The translations under genes and the position numbers were made by a program. From Bradyrhizobium canariense (GTDB taxonomy: Bacteria; Pseudomonadota; Alphaproteobacteria; Rhizobiales; Xanthobacteraceae): DNA of 64,000 nt. Under the pieces are notes generated by a model that had not been told where the DNA came from, searched no databases, and worked only from the letters and a program-made list of their open reading frames with translations. The DNA is taken from contig NZ_VSST01000037.1 of assembly GCF_019402665.1 (NCBI RefSeq), forward strand, positions 124,001 through 188,000, written 5' to 3'. Of this stretch, positions 1-9,742 are shown in pieces (position 1 is the first letter of the stretch; the number at the start of each line of letters is the position of its first letter).

Positions 1-2
1 CC

Positions 3-1364
3 GTGATGGATGCAGAACCCGCAACGACCGGACCTGCCGGCCTTATCGCGCGGCTGCGCCAAAAATTGACGGGCGGGTCGAGCGAGGCGTCGCTGACGCG
101 GCGGCTGGCCGGCACCATCTTCGTCATCCGCGTGATCAGCGCCGGTCTTGCCTATTTCTCGCAGGTCCTGCTCGCGCGCTGGATGGGAACGTCGGACTAC
201 GGCGTCTATGTCTATGTCTGGACCTGGGTGCTGCTGCTCGGCAGCATGATGGACTTTGGCATCTCGGCCTCCGCGCAAAAAATCATTCCGGAATACCGCG
301 GCCGTGGCGAGCATGCGCTGCTCCGCGGCTTTCTCTCGGGCAGCCGCTGGCTGACCTTTGCCGTTTCCGCACTGGTGTCGCTCGGCCTTGCCGGTATCGT
401 CAAATTGCTGTCGCCCTGGATCGATCCGGCCGAAGAGCTGCCGCTCTACATCGGCTGCATGACGCTGCCCGCTTTCGTCGTCGCCAACACCCAGGACGGC
501 ATCGCGCGTTCGCATGACTGGATGCAGCTCGGCCTGATGCCGCAATTCATCATTCGCCAGGCGCTGATCATCGTCATCACGGCCTGCGCCTTCCTGCTCG
601 GCTATCATCTCGGCGCGGTCGCCGCGATGGTCGCGAGCGCCGGCGCGGTGTGGATCGCGATGACCGGGCAGATGGTGGTGCTGAACCGCAAGCTCGGCGG
701 TCATATCGAGCCGGGCCCCAAGGCCTACGACATCGGCGGCTGGCTCGCCGTGTCGCTGCCGATCCTGCTGGTCGAAAGCTTCTACCTGCTGCTGTCCTAC
801 ACCGACGTGCTGGTGCTGCAGCAGTTCCGCCCCTCCGAGGAGGTCGGCGTCTATTTCGCCGTGGTGAAGACGCTGGCGCTGGTCTCCTTCATCCACTACG
901 CGATGTCGGCGACAACAGCGCATCGCTTCGCCGAATACAACGCTGCGGGCGACAAGGCGCGGCTGTCGGCCTACGTGGCGCATGCCATCAACTGGACGTT
1001 CTGGCCGTCGCTGGCGGCGACCATCGTGCTGCTCGCGCTCGGCAAGCCGCTGCTCTGGCTGTTCGGACCGCAATTCGTGGTCGGCTACGACATCATGTTC
1101 GTCGCCGCGATCGGTCTCGTGGTCCGCGCCGCGATCGGCCCGGTCGAACGGCTGCTCAACATGCTCGGCCAGCAGAAGATCTGCGCGCTGGCCTATGCGC
1201 TGGCGTTTGCGATGAATCTGGTGCTCTGCATCGCGCTGGTGCCGCGCTTCGGCGGCCACGGTGCTGCGGCCGCGACCTCGATCTCGCTCAGTTTCGAGAC
1301 GGTGCTGCTGTTCTGGATCGTGCGACAACGGCTCGGCCTGCACGTGCTGGCGTTCGGACGCTAG
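3..1364 (+). CDS. Polysaccharide flippase (oligosaccharide/LPS translocase family)
   Basis: Predicted polytopic inner-membrane protein of the MATE/MOP flippase superfamily, which moves lipid-linked saccharide units across the inner membrane. The 453-residue product is a series of about 12 hydrophobic segments separated by short basic loops, begins with a cytoplasmic basic stretch (residues 15-35) and has the family's usual length. The first in-frame starts are GTG at position 3 and ATG at 6. Because the window begins here, no ribosome site can be judged and the gene may start further upstream. No other glycan genes are visible on this side, so the substrate is unknown. Confidence 0.75.
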   Translation: MMDAEPATTGPAGLIARLRQKLTGGSSEASLTRRLAGTIFVIRVISAGLAYFSQVLLARWMGTSDYGVYVYVWTWVLLLGSMMDFGISASAQKIIPEYRGRGEHALLRGFLSGSRWLTFAVSALVSLGLAGIVKLLSPWIDPAEELPLYIGCMTLPAFVVANTQDGIARSHDWMQLGLMPQFIIRQALIIVITACAFLLGYHLGAVAAMVASAGAVWIAMTGQMVVLNRKLGGHIEPGPKAYDIGGWLAVSLPILLVESFYLLLSYTDVLVLQQFRPSEEVGVYFAVVKTLALVSFIHYAMSATTAHRFAEYNAAGDKARLSAYVAHAINWTFWPSLAATIVLLALGKPLLWLFGPQFVVGYDIMFVAAIGLVVRAAIGPVERLLNMLGQQKICALAYALAFAMNLVLCIALVPRFGGHGAAAATSISLSFETVLLFWIVRQRLGLHVLAFGR

Positions 1365-1417
1365 CCATCGGCTCAAGGCGATTGGAAAGCCATCCGCCGC
1401 CTGATATGGTCGGATCC

Positions 1418-1654
1418 ATGGCTGCAAGCGATCTGCGAAACCTTCTGGAACGTGCCCAGACTTGGCCTGAAGAGGCCCAGAAGGAGTTGGTTGCCATTGC
1501 AAGCGAAATCGAGAGTGAGCTGCTCGGCGGCGAGTATCTTGCAACGCAAGAGGAATTGCGAAGCATTGACGCGGCCTTGGCGTCGATAGATCGCGGCGAG
1601 GTCGCTACGGATGCCGAGGTTGCGGAGGCCTTCGCGAAATTTGCGCGGGGATGA
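1418..1654 (+). CDS. Antitoxin of a RelE/ParE-type toxin-antitoxin pair
   Basis: Small acidic helical protein of 78 residues. The C-terminal half (EELRSIDAALASIDRGEVAT followed by an acidic, F-ending tail) is the segment by which this antitoxin type typically wraps its toxin. ATG 1418 is preferred; an in-frame ATG at 1406 would add four residues. The reading frame stays open far upstream, but that part is an off-frame reading of the flippase gene. The stop overlaps the toxin start (ATGA), the usual coupling in such operons. By family analogy it should neutralise the downstream protein and repress the pair. Confidence 0.7.
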   Translation: MAASDLRNLLERAQTWPEEAQKELVAIASEIESELLGGEYLATQEELRSIDAALASIDRGEVATDAEVAEAFAKFARG

Positions 1655-1995
1655 AGATCGTCTGGACGCGAGGGGCGCTTGCTGATCTCGCGGACATCGC
1701 GACCTATTATGCCAGCAACGCCAGCCCTGTGATCGCGGAAGCTGTCGGCCAGAGATTCGTTGACGTCGTGGAACGTGTCCGTGTCGCGTCTTTCTCGGCG
1801 CTACGCGTTGCGCACCGTTCCGAGGTTCGTGTCGCAGCGGTCGTCCGCTACCCATTCGGGATATTTTACCGTGTCCGTGGCGACGTCATCCATATCGTCC
1901 ACATCCGCCACACGTCACCGCGACCGGTCGCGGCGCTGAATGAGCCCGGAAGGCAGTATGCCTATTCTAGAGCGTTATCTGTTCTGATTGAATGA
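1651..1995 (+). CDS. RelE/ParE-family toxin
   Basis: The 114-residue basic protein has the RelE/ParE layout: an N-terminal strand (KIVWTRGAL), two helices (residues 10-47, ADLADIATYYASN), then a beta-sheet with conserved arginines and the closing VIHIVHIRHTSPRP strand. ParE members poison DNA gyrase and RelE members cleave mRNA on the ribosome; the sequence alone does not decide, though the long helical hairpin favours ParE. The last 15 residues or so, after the RHTSPRP strand, look like an extension. It is translationally coupled to the antitoxin by a 4-bp overlap. Confidence 0.75.
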   Translation: MKIVWTRGALADLADIATYYASNASPVIAEAVGQRFVDVVERVRVASFSALRVAHRSEVRVAAVVRYPFGIFYRVRGDVIHIVHIRHTSPRPVAALNEPGRQYAYSRALSVLIE

Positions 1996-2112
1996 GAACC
2001 GAAGCTCTGGATTCCGGTTTTGACGTCTAACCGAAATGTCCGTTTCGCGAGAGGGCGATGAATTGGAGAAAACGCCTCCGCTCCGCCCCCCTGCAGGAGG
2101 ATTTTTCTTATT

Positions 2113-2132
2113 CGGTGCAAGCGGTTGCACCG
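2113..2132. promoter_or_regulatory. Candidate operator upstream of the TauE/SafE gene
   Basis: Perfect inverted repeat CGGTGCAA-GCGG-TTGCACCG, about 65 bp upstream of the exporter start, in an otherwise unremarkable 200-bp gap. The TGCAA...TTGCA form with a central CG resembles LacI-family operators. No regulator gene lies nearby, so the role is inferred from position and symmetry only. Confidence 0.35.
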
Positions 2133-2195
2133 CAGGGAAAGTTTATTCTACGTCATATTGCCCAACTGACGAGATAAACCTAAGATTCCCCGGAC

Positions 2196-3020
2196 ATGAT
2201 CGATCCACTCTACGTCGCCTCCGGTTTCGGCGTCGGCCTGCTGGTCGGGATGACCGGCGTCGGCGGCGGTTCGCTGATGACGCCGCTGCTGATCCTGCTG
2301 TTCGGGATTCATCCATCGACCGCGGTCGGCACCGACCTGCTCTATGCCGCCGCCACCAAGACCGGCGGCAGCGTGGTGCATGGCTGGTCGCGCAGCGTGC
2401 ACTGGCCGGCGGTGCTGCGGCTCGCCTGCGGCAGCCTTCCGGCGAGCGCGCTGACGCTGCTCGTGCTGTGGAAGCTCGACCTCAAGAGCGATTCCGAGCG
2501 CAATCTCGTCAACCTCGTGCTCTGCTTCGCACTGCTGCTGACTGCGACCTCGCTGATTTTCCGCAGATCGATCATGGAGCGCTATCGCCGGCGCCTGGAG
2601 CAGGTCGATGACCGCACCACGGCGATCGCGACCGTCATCACCGGAATCGTGCTCGGCGTGCTGGTTTCGATTTCATCGGTCGGCGCCGGCGCGGTCGGCG
2701 TCACCGTTCTGCTGCTGCTCTATCCGCGACTGCCGGTGGTGACCATCGTCGGCTCCGACATCGCCCATGCGGTCCCGCTGACGCTGATCGCCGGAATGGG
2801 GCACTGGGCGCTTGGCGACGTGGATTGGGCGCTGATGGGCGTGCTGCTGTTGGGCTCGCTGCCCGGCATCGTCGTCGGCAGCTTTAGCGCGACACGCGTG
2901 CCCGAGACGGTGCTGCGCCTGACGCTGGCCAGCGTACTGTTCGTGGTCGCCGGCAAGATCATGTTCGCGGAGCTGCACCTGTCCTCGGCGTTCGAGACGG
3001 CGCTGGCCTGGACACACTGA
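2196..3020 (+). CDS. TauE/SafE-family sulfite/organosulfonate exporter
   Basis: Predicted 8-segment inner-membrane permease of 274 residues. The N-terminal glycine-rich motif GMTGVGGGSLMTP (residues 18-30) and a second copy-like motif in the C-terminal half (SSVGAGAVGVT, about residues 160-170) form the internal duplication that defines TauE/SafE proteins. Family members export sulfite, sulfoacetate or related anions. The nearby sulfate assimilation island makes a sulfur substrate plausible, but that is inference. ATG 2196 gives the complete family length. A palindromic repeat follows the stop. Confidence 0.8.
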   Translation: MIDPLYVASGFGVGLLVGMTGVGGGSLMTPLLILLFGIHPSTAVGTDLLYAAATKTGGSVVHGWSRSVHWPAVLRLACGSLPASALTLLVLWKLDLKSDSERNLVNLVLCFALLLTATSLIFRRSIMERYRRRLEQVDDRTTAIATVITGIVLGVLVSISSVGAGAVGVTVLLLLYPRLPVVTIVGSDIAHAVPLTLIAGMGHWALGDVDWALMGVLLLGSLPGIVVGSFSATRVPETVLRLTLASVLFVVAGKIMFAELHLSSAFETALAWTH

Positions 3021-3050
3021 ACGGAGAACGGCGTCGTCCGATATCATCTT

Positions 3051-3144
3051 GTAGGGTGGGCAAAGCGAAGCGTGCCCACCACTTTTTTCCTCATTCGAAC
3101 AAACAATGGTGGGCACGGCGCTGACGCGCCTTTGCCCACCCTAC
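3051..3144. repeat. Palindromic intergenic repeat, GTAGGGTGGGCAAA type
   Basis: Two nested inverted pairs: outer arms 3051-3064 and 3131-3144 (GTAGGGTGGGCAAA and its complement), inner arms 3071-3081 and 3107-3117 (CGTGCCCACCA and its complement). It sits exactly between the convergent TauE/SafE and bdhA genes, where the folded RNA could end transcription from both sides. Similar GTAGGGTGGGCAAAG repeats are common in Bradyrhizobium-type genomes. Confidence 0.8.
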
Positions 3145-3156
3145 GGCACCGCCGAA

Positions 3157-3945
3157 CTACTCCGCGGTCCAGCCGCCGTCGATCGACAGATTCGTGCCGG
3201 TGATCTGCGCGGCATCGTCGCCGCACAGGAATAGCGCGAGGGCTGCGACCTGCTCGGAGGTGACGAACTCCTTGGTCGGCTGCGCGTCGAGCAGCACGTC
3301 GTTGATGACCTGCTCGCGCGTGAGATTGCGGGCCTTCATGGTGTCGGGGATCTGCTTCTCCACCAGCGGCGTCCAGACATAGCCCGGGCTGATGCAGTTG
3401 CAGGTGATCTTGCTGGTCGCGACCTCCAGCGCCACGGTCTTGGTCAGGCCGGCGATGCCGTGCTTGGCCGACACATAGGCCGACTTGAAGGGCGAGGCGA
3501 CCAGCGAATGCGCCGACGCCGTGTTGATGATGCGGCCCCAACCCTTCTTCTTCATGCCGGGGACGGCGGCGCGAATGGCATGGAAGGCCGAGGACAGGTT
3601 GATCGCGATGATCTGGTCCCATTTCTCCGGCGGGAATTCCTCGATCGGCGAGACGAACTGGATGCCCGCATTGTTGACGAGGATGTCGACCGAACCAAAA
3701 CTCTTCTCGCCGAGCGCGATCATCCCGGCGATTTCGGCCGGCTTGGTCATGTCGGCCGGCGAATAGACCGCCTTCACGCCGAAATCGGACTCGATCTTGG
3801 TGCGCTCCTTCTCGATGTCCTCCGGCGAGCCGAAGCCGTTGATGACGACATTGGCGCCGGCGGCGGCGAAGGCGCGCGCATAGGCGAGCCCGATGCCGCT
3901 GGTCGACCCGGTCACGACGGCGTTCTTGCCTGACAGACTACCCAT
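3157..3945 (-). CDS. bdhA: 3-hydroxybutyrate dehydrogenase (SDR family)
   Basis: NAD-dependent cytosolic short-chain dehydrogenase interconverting 3-hydroxybutyrate and acetoacetate, the last steps of polyhydroxybutyrate breakdown. The 262-residue chain has the Rossmann motif TGSTSGIG (12-19), the NNAG motif near 91, a catalytic serine in the NTASAHS segment and the YVSAK catalytic pair near 155. The end GTNLSIDGGWTAE is typical of bacterial 3-hydroxybutyrate dehydrogenases. The start lies two bases after the stop of the upstream patatin gene, with GGAG just before it, so the two are co-transcribed and probably translationally coupled. Confidence 0.88.
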   Translation of the reverse strand: MGSLSGKNAVVTGSTSGIGLAYARAFAAAGANVVINGFGSPEDIEKERTKIESDFGVKAVYSPADMTKPAEIAGMIALGEKSFGSVDILVNNAGIQFVSPIEEFPPEKWDQIIAINLSSAFHAIRAAVPGMKKKGWGRIINTASAHSLVASPFKSAYVSAKHGIAGLTKTVALEVATSKITCNCISPGYVWTPLVEKQIPDTMKARNLTREQVINDVLLDAQPTKEFVTSEQVAALALFLCGDDAAQITGTNLSIDGGWTAE

Positions 3946-3946
3946 A

Positions 3947-5122
3947 TTACTCGCTCCTTTTTGGCGGGGGCACAGTGATGTCCCCCGTGAGATCGTAGGT
4001 CACCATGGTCTCGCCGGATTGCGGCCGCTCGAGCCAGTCCTTGTGGCGCATCGACAGATGCACGTCACGCACGCCGGCTTCCCAATGCTCGACCATGGCG
4101 ACATGCGAGAAATCGTAATCCTTGGACGAGGATTCGTAATTCTTGCTGCGGTAAATCAGGTGCACGACAGTCACGGTGCTTTCGCGCGATACCTTGGCAA
4201 GGAATTCCACGGAAGGGTCGTTCTTGAGATAATCGGGCAATTTGGAAATCAGGTCGCGCACGGCCCTCCGGGCGTTGTGCACCTGCTTGTTCTTGTCGGT
4301 GTTCATCCGCGTGCGGCTGGAGAAGCGGATGTCCTTCTCGCGCTCGGTCGCCTCGAGCAGCGAGGTCGGCAGATCGCCGCGGGCGCTGAACAGGTCGATC
4401 TGAAAGATCAGGAGGTCGCGGTCGGTCTCGGCGTCCAGCACGTAGTCGAGCGGCGTGTTGGAGGCGATGCCGCCGTCCCAATAATGCTCGCCCTCGATCA
4501 CAACGGACGGAAAGCCGGGCGGCAGCGCGCCGGAGGCCATGATGTGCTCGGGGCCGATTTTCTTGCCGAGCTTCCTGAACTCGAAATTGTCGAAATATTT
4601 GAAGTTGCCGGAAGTGACGCCGACCGCACCGACCGACAGCCGCGTCTTCAGATCATTGATGCGGTCGAAATCGACCAGACGCTCCAGCGTCTTCTTCAGC
4701 GGTGCGGTGTCGTAATAGCTCTCGGCCTGCGGGCTGCCGGGCGGCCAGAGCGGCGCGGGCGGAATGCGCGGCGTGAAGAAGCCGGGCACGCCGAAGGTCG
4801 CGATCAATGCGGCGCTGGTCGAGTTGAACAGCTCGCGGCTGTGGTCGCTCTTGCCGATCGGCTTCCACGGCACGGGCGCGGAGACCATCTCCCAGAATTC
4901 CTTGAGCCGCTTGACGCGCGTCTGCCCTTCGTTGCCGGCGATGATCGCGGCGTTGACCGCGCCGATCGAGATGCCGGCGACCCAGTCCGGCTCGAAGCCG
5001 GCATGGCAGAGCGACTGATAGGCGCCGGCCTGATAGGAGCCGAGCGCGCCGCCGCCCTGGAGGACCAGGACACGTTGCGCGTTCGCGGGGATTGTTGCGA
5101 CTTCTGGACTATGATCAATCAT
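3947..5122 (-). CDS. Patatin-like phospholipase/esterase family protein
   Basis: Serine acyl hydrolase with a Ser-Asp dyad. The oxyanion motif GGGALGSYQ (23-31) is followed by the nucleophile motif GISIG (50-54), and the partner aspartate lies in WDGG near residue 217-219. The 391-residue length includes a C-terminal region of about 100 residues typical of the DUF3734-bearing patatins of rhizobia. No signal peptide is seen. Its tight coupling to bdhA suggests a cytoplasmic role in lipid or polyhydroxybutyrate turnover, for example releasing 3-hydroxybutyrate; this is inferred from context, not from the sequence. Confidence 0.8.
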   Translation of the reverse strand: MIDHSPEVATIPANAQRVLVLQGGGALGSYQAGAYQSLCHAGFEPDWVAGISIGAVNAAIIAGNEGQTRVKRLKEFWEMVSAPVPWKPIGKSDHSRELFNSTSAALIATFGVPGFFTPRIPPAPLWPPGSPQAESYYDTAPLKKTLERLVDFDRINDLKTRLSVGAVGVTSGNFKYFDNFEFRKLGKKIGPEHIMASGALPPGFPSVVIEGEHYWDGGIASNTPLDYVLDAETDRDLLIFQIDLFSARGDLPTSLLEATEREKDIRFSSRTRMNTDKNKQVHNARRAVRDLISKLPDYLKNDPSVEFLAKVSRESTVTVVHLIYRSKNYESSSKDYDFSHVAMVEHWEAGVRDVHLSMRHKDWLERPQSGETMVTYDLTGDITVPPPKRSE

Positions 5123-5200
5123 GCGGGAACAGTAGCAGATGGCGAGCGACCGTGGCGACAGTCTGCCGCGGCGTCAATGCATCCCGGGATCAAGTCTGGC

Positions 5201-5740
5201 TTATCGGGCGTCCGTCGAGGCCAGGATCATGGTCCAGAACACCTTGTATTTGGTGCCGGGAGCATAGCCCGCCGCGATGCCCAATTTTGTGACACCGCTC
5301 TTGAGCATGTTGGCGCGGTGCGGGGGCGAGTCGCGCCAGCCGGAAAACGCTTCCGCCAGCGTATGATAGCCGGCCGAGACGTTCTCGACCGCAACGGTCG
5401 CCGGATAGCCGCCGGCGCTGAGGCGCTTAGCCAGCGGCGCGCGGACGTCGTGGTCCATCTTGTTGGCGGCAGCCATGGCCTGGGACTGAGATTCGGCGAG
5501 ACTCATCAGGGCAGGATCGATCACGACGGTGCCGAGCCCGTTGTTCTGGCGGTATTGCGAGATCATGATCGCTGCCGCCTGCGCATCGAGCTTTGCGCCC
5601 GGGACAGCCATATCGGCATACATCGAGGGCTGCTGGACCGGTGCCTCGTTGCCGGCACAGCCGGCGAGCAGCAAAAGGATGAGTATCGCGGCCGCGACGC
5701 GCATGAACAGGAGCCCCCAAATCAGGCGCCGTTGTTGCAT
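5201..5740 (-). CDS. CAP/SCP-domain lipoprotein
   Basis: A 179-residue protein with a long N-terminal hydrophobic segment ending in a lipobox (LLLAGC, cysteine at residue 28), so it should be lipid-anchored on the periplasmic side. The rest is a CAP domain (cysteine-rich secretory/PR-1 fold): a VAVENVSAGY segment, W-R-SPPHRANML (conserved histidine of the CAP cavity) and a C-terminal KVFWTMILA strand. Bacterial CAP proteins are poorly understood; some bind lipids or act on the cell wall. ATG 5740 is preferred, with an alternative ATG at 5704 nearer the hydrophobic stretch. Confidence 0.75.
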   Translation of the reverse strand: MQQRRLIWGLLFMRVAAAILILLLLAGCAGNEAPVQQPSMYADMAVPGAKLDAQAAAIMISQYRQNNGLGTVVIDPALMSLAESQSQAMAAANKMDHDVRAPLAKRLSAGGYPATVAVENVSAGYHTLAEAFSGWRDSPPHRANMLKSGVTKLGIAAGYAPGTKYKVFWTMILASTDAR

Positions 5741-5794
5741 ACCAACCGTGGCTGAAAGGTGAATATTGAGGAAAAATTGACCCGTTGAGCGCGC

Positions 5795-6821
<1,027 letters not shown>

Positions 6822-6841
<20 letters not shown>

Positions 6842-7733
6842 GTCCTTCGTCGAGGTGATTTTCCAGAACGGTCTTGGCGATCAGCGTGATCAGCGCCAGC
6901 ATCGCCAGCAGCGAGGCGATCGCGAACGCCGCGACGAACTGGTATTCGTTGTAGAGAATCTCGACCAGCAGCGGCATGGTGTTGGTCTCGCCGCGGATAT
7001 GGCCGGAGACGACGGAGACCGCGCCGAACTCGCCCATCGCGCGCGCGTTGCAGAGCAGGACGCCGTAGAGCACGCCCCATTTGATATTGGGCAGCGTGAC
7101 GCGGAAGAAGGTCTGCAGGCCCGAGGCGCCGAGCGAGATCGCGGCCTCCTCCTCCTGCGTGCCCTGCTCCTGCATCAGCGGGATCAACGCCCGCGCCACG
7201 AAGGGGAAGGTCACGAAGGTGGTCGCAAGCGCGATGCCGGGCACCGCGAACAGGATCTGGATGTCGTGATCGCGCAGCCAGCCGCCGAAATAGCCCTGCG
7301 CGCCGAACAGCAGCACGAAGACGAGACCCGAGATCACCGGGCTGACCGAGAACGGCAAATCGATCAGCGTGATCAGGAAGGTCTTGCCCGAGAATTCGAA
7401 TTTTGCAATCGCCCAGGCCGCGACGAGACCGAACACGAGATTGAGACCAACCGAGATGGCCGCCACCACGAGCGTCAGCTTGATCGCGGACAACGCTTCC
7501 GGGTCGGCGAGCGCGGAGAGATAGGCGAGGACGCCCCTTGAGAAAGCTTGTGCGAAGACCAGGGCCAGCGGCAGCACGACGAACATGGTGAGAAAGATCA
7601 CCGCCAGCGCGATGATGACGATGCGGACCGCCTTTGGCTCGGTGCGGAGATTGTTGCGTGCGGCCGCGGCATGCGCGCGTGCCCTGGCGTCCGGAGCCGA
7701 AAGTGAGACGGAATCTGCGATCTGCATCGTCAT
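6822..7733 (-). CDS. cysW: Sulfate ABC transporter permease CysW
   Basis: Inner-membrane permease of the sulfate/thiosulfate importer, pairing with CysT. The 303-residue protein has six predicted membrane segments and the cytoplasmic EAA loop (EEEAAISLGASGLQTFFRVTLP), which docks on CysA. ATG 7733 is chosen because AGGAGG stands just upstream; the open frame continues another 40 residues, but that serine/proline-rich part overlaps the cysT end and looks like off-frame translation. The gene lies 10 bp after cysT. Confidence 0.9.
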
Positions 7734-7743
7734 CGCATCCTCC

Positions 7744-8580
7744 TCAGCGCACAGGTATCCGGCTCTGCGCCCAGCGCTGGAGCCGGTTGACGGCGAAGAT
7801 GATGACGAAGGAGACGACGAGCATGACGACGGCGATCGCGGTCGCGTCGGCATAGCGAAACTCCGATAGCCGGATCACGATCAGGAGCGGCGCGATCTCG
7901 GAGACGTTGGGCAGATTGCCGGCGATGAAGATCACCGAGCCGTATTCGCCGACGGCGCGGGCGAAGGCGAGCGCGAGGCCCGTGAGCAGCGCCGGCCCCA
8001 GCGAGGGCAGGATCACGCGAATGATGGTCTGCCAGCGACTGGCGCCGAGACTGCCCGCGGCTTCCTCAATCTCGGGGTCGATATCCTGGAGCACCGGCTG
8101 CACCGTACGCACCACGAAGGGGATGCCGATGAAGATCATGGCGACGAAGATGCCGACCGGCGTAAACGCCACCTTGATGCCGAGCGCGGCAAGCGGCGCA
8201 CCCAGCCAGCCCTTCTCGGCGAACAGGGCGGTCAGCGCGACGCCGGCAACGGCCGTCGGCAGTGCGAACGGCACATCAACGATGGCATCGAAGATGCGCC
8301 GGCCCGGAAAGCGGTAGCGCACCAGCGCCCAGACGATGATGCTGCCCATTACCAGATTGACGCAGGCCGCCGCGAAAGCGAGTCCGAACGACACCCGCAG
8401 CGCGTTCAGGGTGCGGCGGCTGGAGAGGATGTTCCAGAATTGCTCGGGGCTCAGCTCAAGCGATTTCAGGAACAGCCCGGCGAGCGGAATCAGGATGATC
8501 AGGGTCAGCCAGGAAAGCGTCAGTCCCATGGTGAGACCAAAGCCCGGCAATGTCCGGCGTCGTGCTGCGATTACGCTCAC
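7744..8580 (-). CDS. cysT: Sulfate ABC transporter permease CysT
   Basis: First permease subunit (also called CysU) of the sulfate/thiosulfate importer. The 278-residue chain starts with a short basic cytoplasmic tail and a membrane helix (LTLSWLTLIILIPLAG), has six helices in all, and carries the EAA motif EEAAGSLGASRWQTIIRVILP near residues 171-191. It lies 36 bp downstream of the sulfate-binding protein gene and 10 bp upstream of cysW, so all four transporter genes form one unit. Confidence 0.9.
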   Translation of the reverse strand: MSVIAARRRTLPGFGLTMGLTLSWLTLIILIPLAGLFLKSLELSPEQFWNILSSRRTLNALRVSFGLAFAAACVNLVMGSIIVWALVRYRFPGRRIFDAIVDVPFALPTAVAGVALTALFAEKGWLGAPLAALGIKVAFTPVGIFVAMIFIGIPFVVRTVQPVLQDIDPEIEEAAGSLGASRWQTIIRVILPSLGPALLTGLALAFARAVGEYGSVIFIAGNLPNVSEIAPLLIVIRLSEFRYADATAIAVVMLVVSFVIIFAVNRLQRWAQSRIPVR

Positions 8581-8616
8581 CAGGCCCCCTGCTAAAGCCC
8601 CTCCGACGGCGCCCGA

Positions 8617-9630
8617 TCAGTTCTTGTAAATCTGATCGAAGACGCCACCGTCGGCAAAATGTTCCTTCTGCGCCTTGGTCCAACCACCAAAAACGTTGTC
8701 GATCGTGAATAGTTCGACCTTGGCGAAGGCGTTTTCGTATTTTTTCGCGATCTCGGCATCGCGAGGACGATAGAAATTGCGCGCGGCGATCTCCTGACCT
8801 TCCTTGGTGTACCAGTACTGAAGGTAGGCGTCGGCAGCGTTGCGGGTGCCTTTTTTATCGGCGACCTTGTCGACAATCGTAACCGGCGGCTCGGCGAGGA
8901 TCGACAGCGGCGGCGCGACGATCTCGAACTTTTCGGGGCCGAATTCCTTAAGCGCGAGATACGCCTCGTTCTCCCAGGCGAGCAGCACGTCGCCGACGCC
9001 GCGCTCGACGAAGGTCACGGTGGCGCCGCGCGCGCCGGTATCCAGCACCGGAACCTGCTGGTAGAGTTTTCCGATGAAGTCCTTGGCCTTGTCGGCCGAG
9101 CCGTATTTCTTCTGCGCAAAGCCCCAGGCGGCAAGATAATTCCAGCGCGCACCACCCGACGTCTTCGGGTTCGGCGTGATCACGGCAACGCCCGGCTTGA
9201 GCAGATCGTCCCAGTCCTTAATAGCCTTGGGATTGCCCTTCCGCACCAGGAACACGATGGTGGAGGTATAGGGCGATGAATTCTGCGGCAGTCGCTTCTG
9301 CCAGTCGGCTGCGGTGAGCCCTTTCCCGGCGATGGCGTCGATATCGTAGGCAAGCGCCAGCGTCACCACGTCGGCCTGCAATCCGTCGATCACCGCGCGC
9401 GCCTGCGATCCGCTGCCGCCATGCGACTGCTTGATCTCGACGCTCTTGCCGGTTTCCTTCTGATAGGCAGCCGCGAACGACTTGTTGAACTCGGCATAGA
9501 GCTCGCGCGTCGGATCGTACGACACGTTCAGCAGATTGATGTCAGCAGCGAGAGCCGAGCTTGCCAAAGAAGCCGTCACGAGGAGGCCTGCCGCGAGCGG
9601 GACGATACGGCGCATCATGTCCATCTCCAT
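8617..9630 (-). CDS. sbp: Periplasmic sulfate-binding protein
   Basis: Secreted receptor that delivers sulfate to CysTW-CysA. A signal peptide (MMRRIVPLAAGLLVTASLASSALA) precedes mature ADINLLNVSYDPTRELY, the hallmark N-terminus of Sbp/CysP proteins. QSHGGSGSQARAVIDGLQAD is the ligand-binding helix region and TPNPKTSGGARWNYLAAWG the second conserved block. Length is 337 residues from ATG 9630; ATGs at 9624, 9618 and 9615 are alternatives and the last pair would give the most compact signal peptide. A 112-bp gap separates it from cysH. Confidence 0.92.
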   Translation of the reverse strand: MEMDMMRRIVPLAAGLLVTASLASSALAADINLLNVSYDPTRELYAEFNKSFAAAYQKETGKSVEIKQSHGGSGSQARAVIDGLQADVVTLALAYDIDAIAGKGLTAADWQKRLPQNSSPYTSTIVFLVRKGNPKAIKDWDDLLKPGVAVITPNPKTSGGARWNYLAAWGFAQKKYGSADKAKDFIGKLYQQVPVLDTGARGATVTFVERGVGDVLLAWENEAYLALKEFGPEKFEIVAPPLSILAEPPVTIVDKVADKKGTRNAADAYLQYWYTKEGQEIAARNFYRPRDAEIAKKYENAFAKVELFTIDNVFGGWTKAQKEHFADGGVFDQIYKN

Positions 9631-9742
9631 TTACCTCGACGACATCTGTGTCATCGATGGCATGCGGGCATAACTCGGGTCGAAACGCGCTCAAGTCAAC
9701 GGAACCGGATTTCCTTGTTCGTAGCCGGGCAGCGCGACTGTG

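Noticed and set aside
650..1405. Long N-terminal extension in frame with the antitoxin
   Set aside because: It is the +2 reading of the flippase gene, arginine-rich, and lacks a ribosome site; the antitoxin starts at 1418 or 1406.
1996..2030. CTCTGGATTCCGGTTTT stretch as another copy of the ureA-ureB repeat
   Set aside because: Only a short part resembles the inner arm (GATTCCGGGTTC) and no opposite arm is present.
3893..5755. 620-residue open frame on the plus strand opposite the patatin and CAP genes
   Set aside because: It is a stop-free antisense frame of GC-rich DNA; the opposite strand carries clear families and codon bias.
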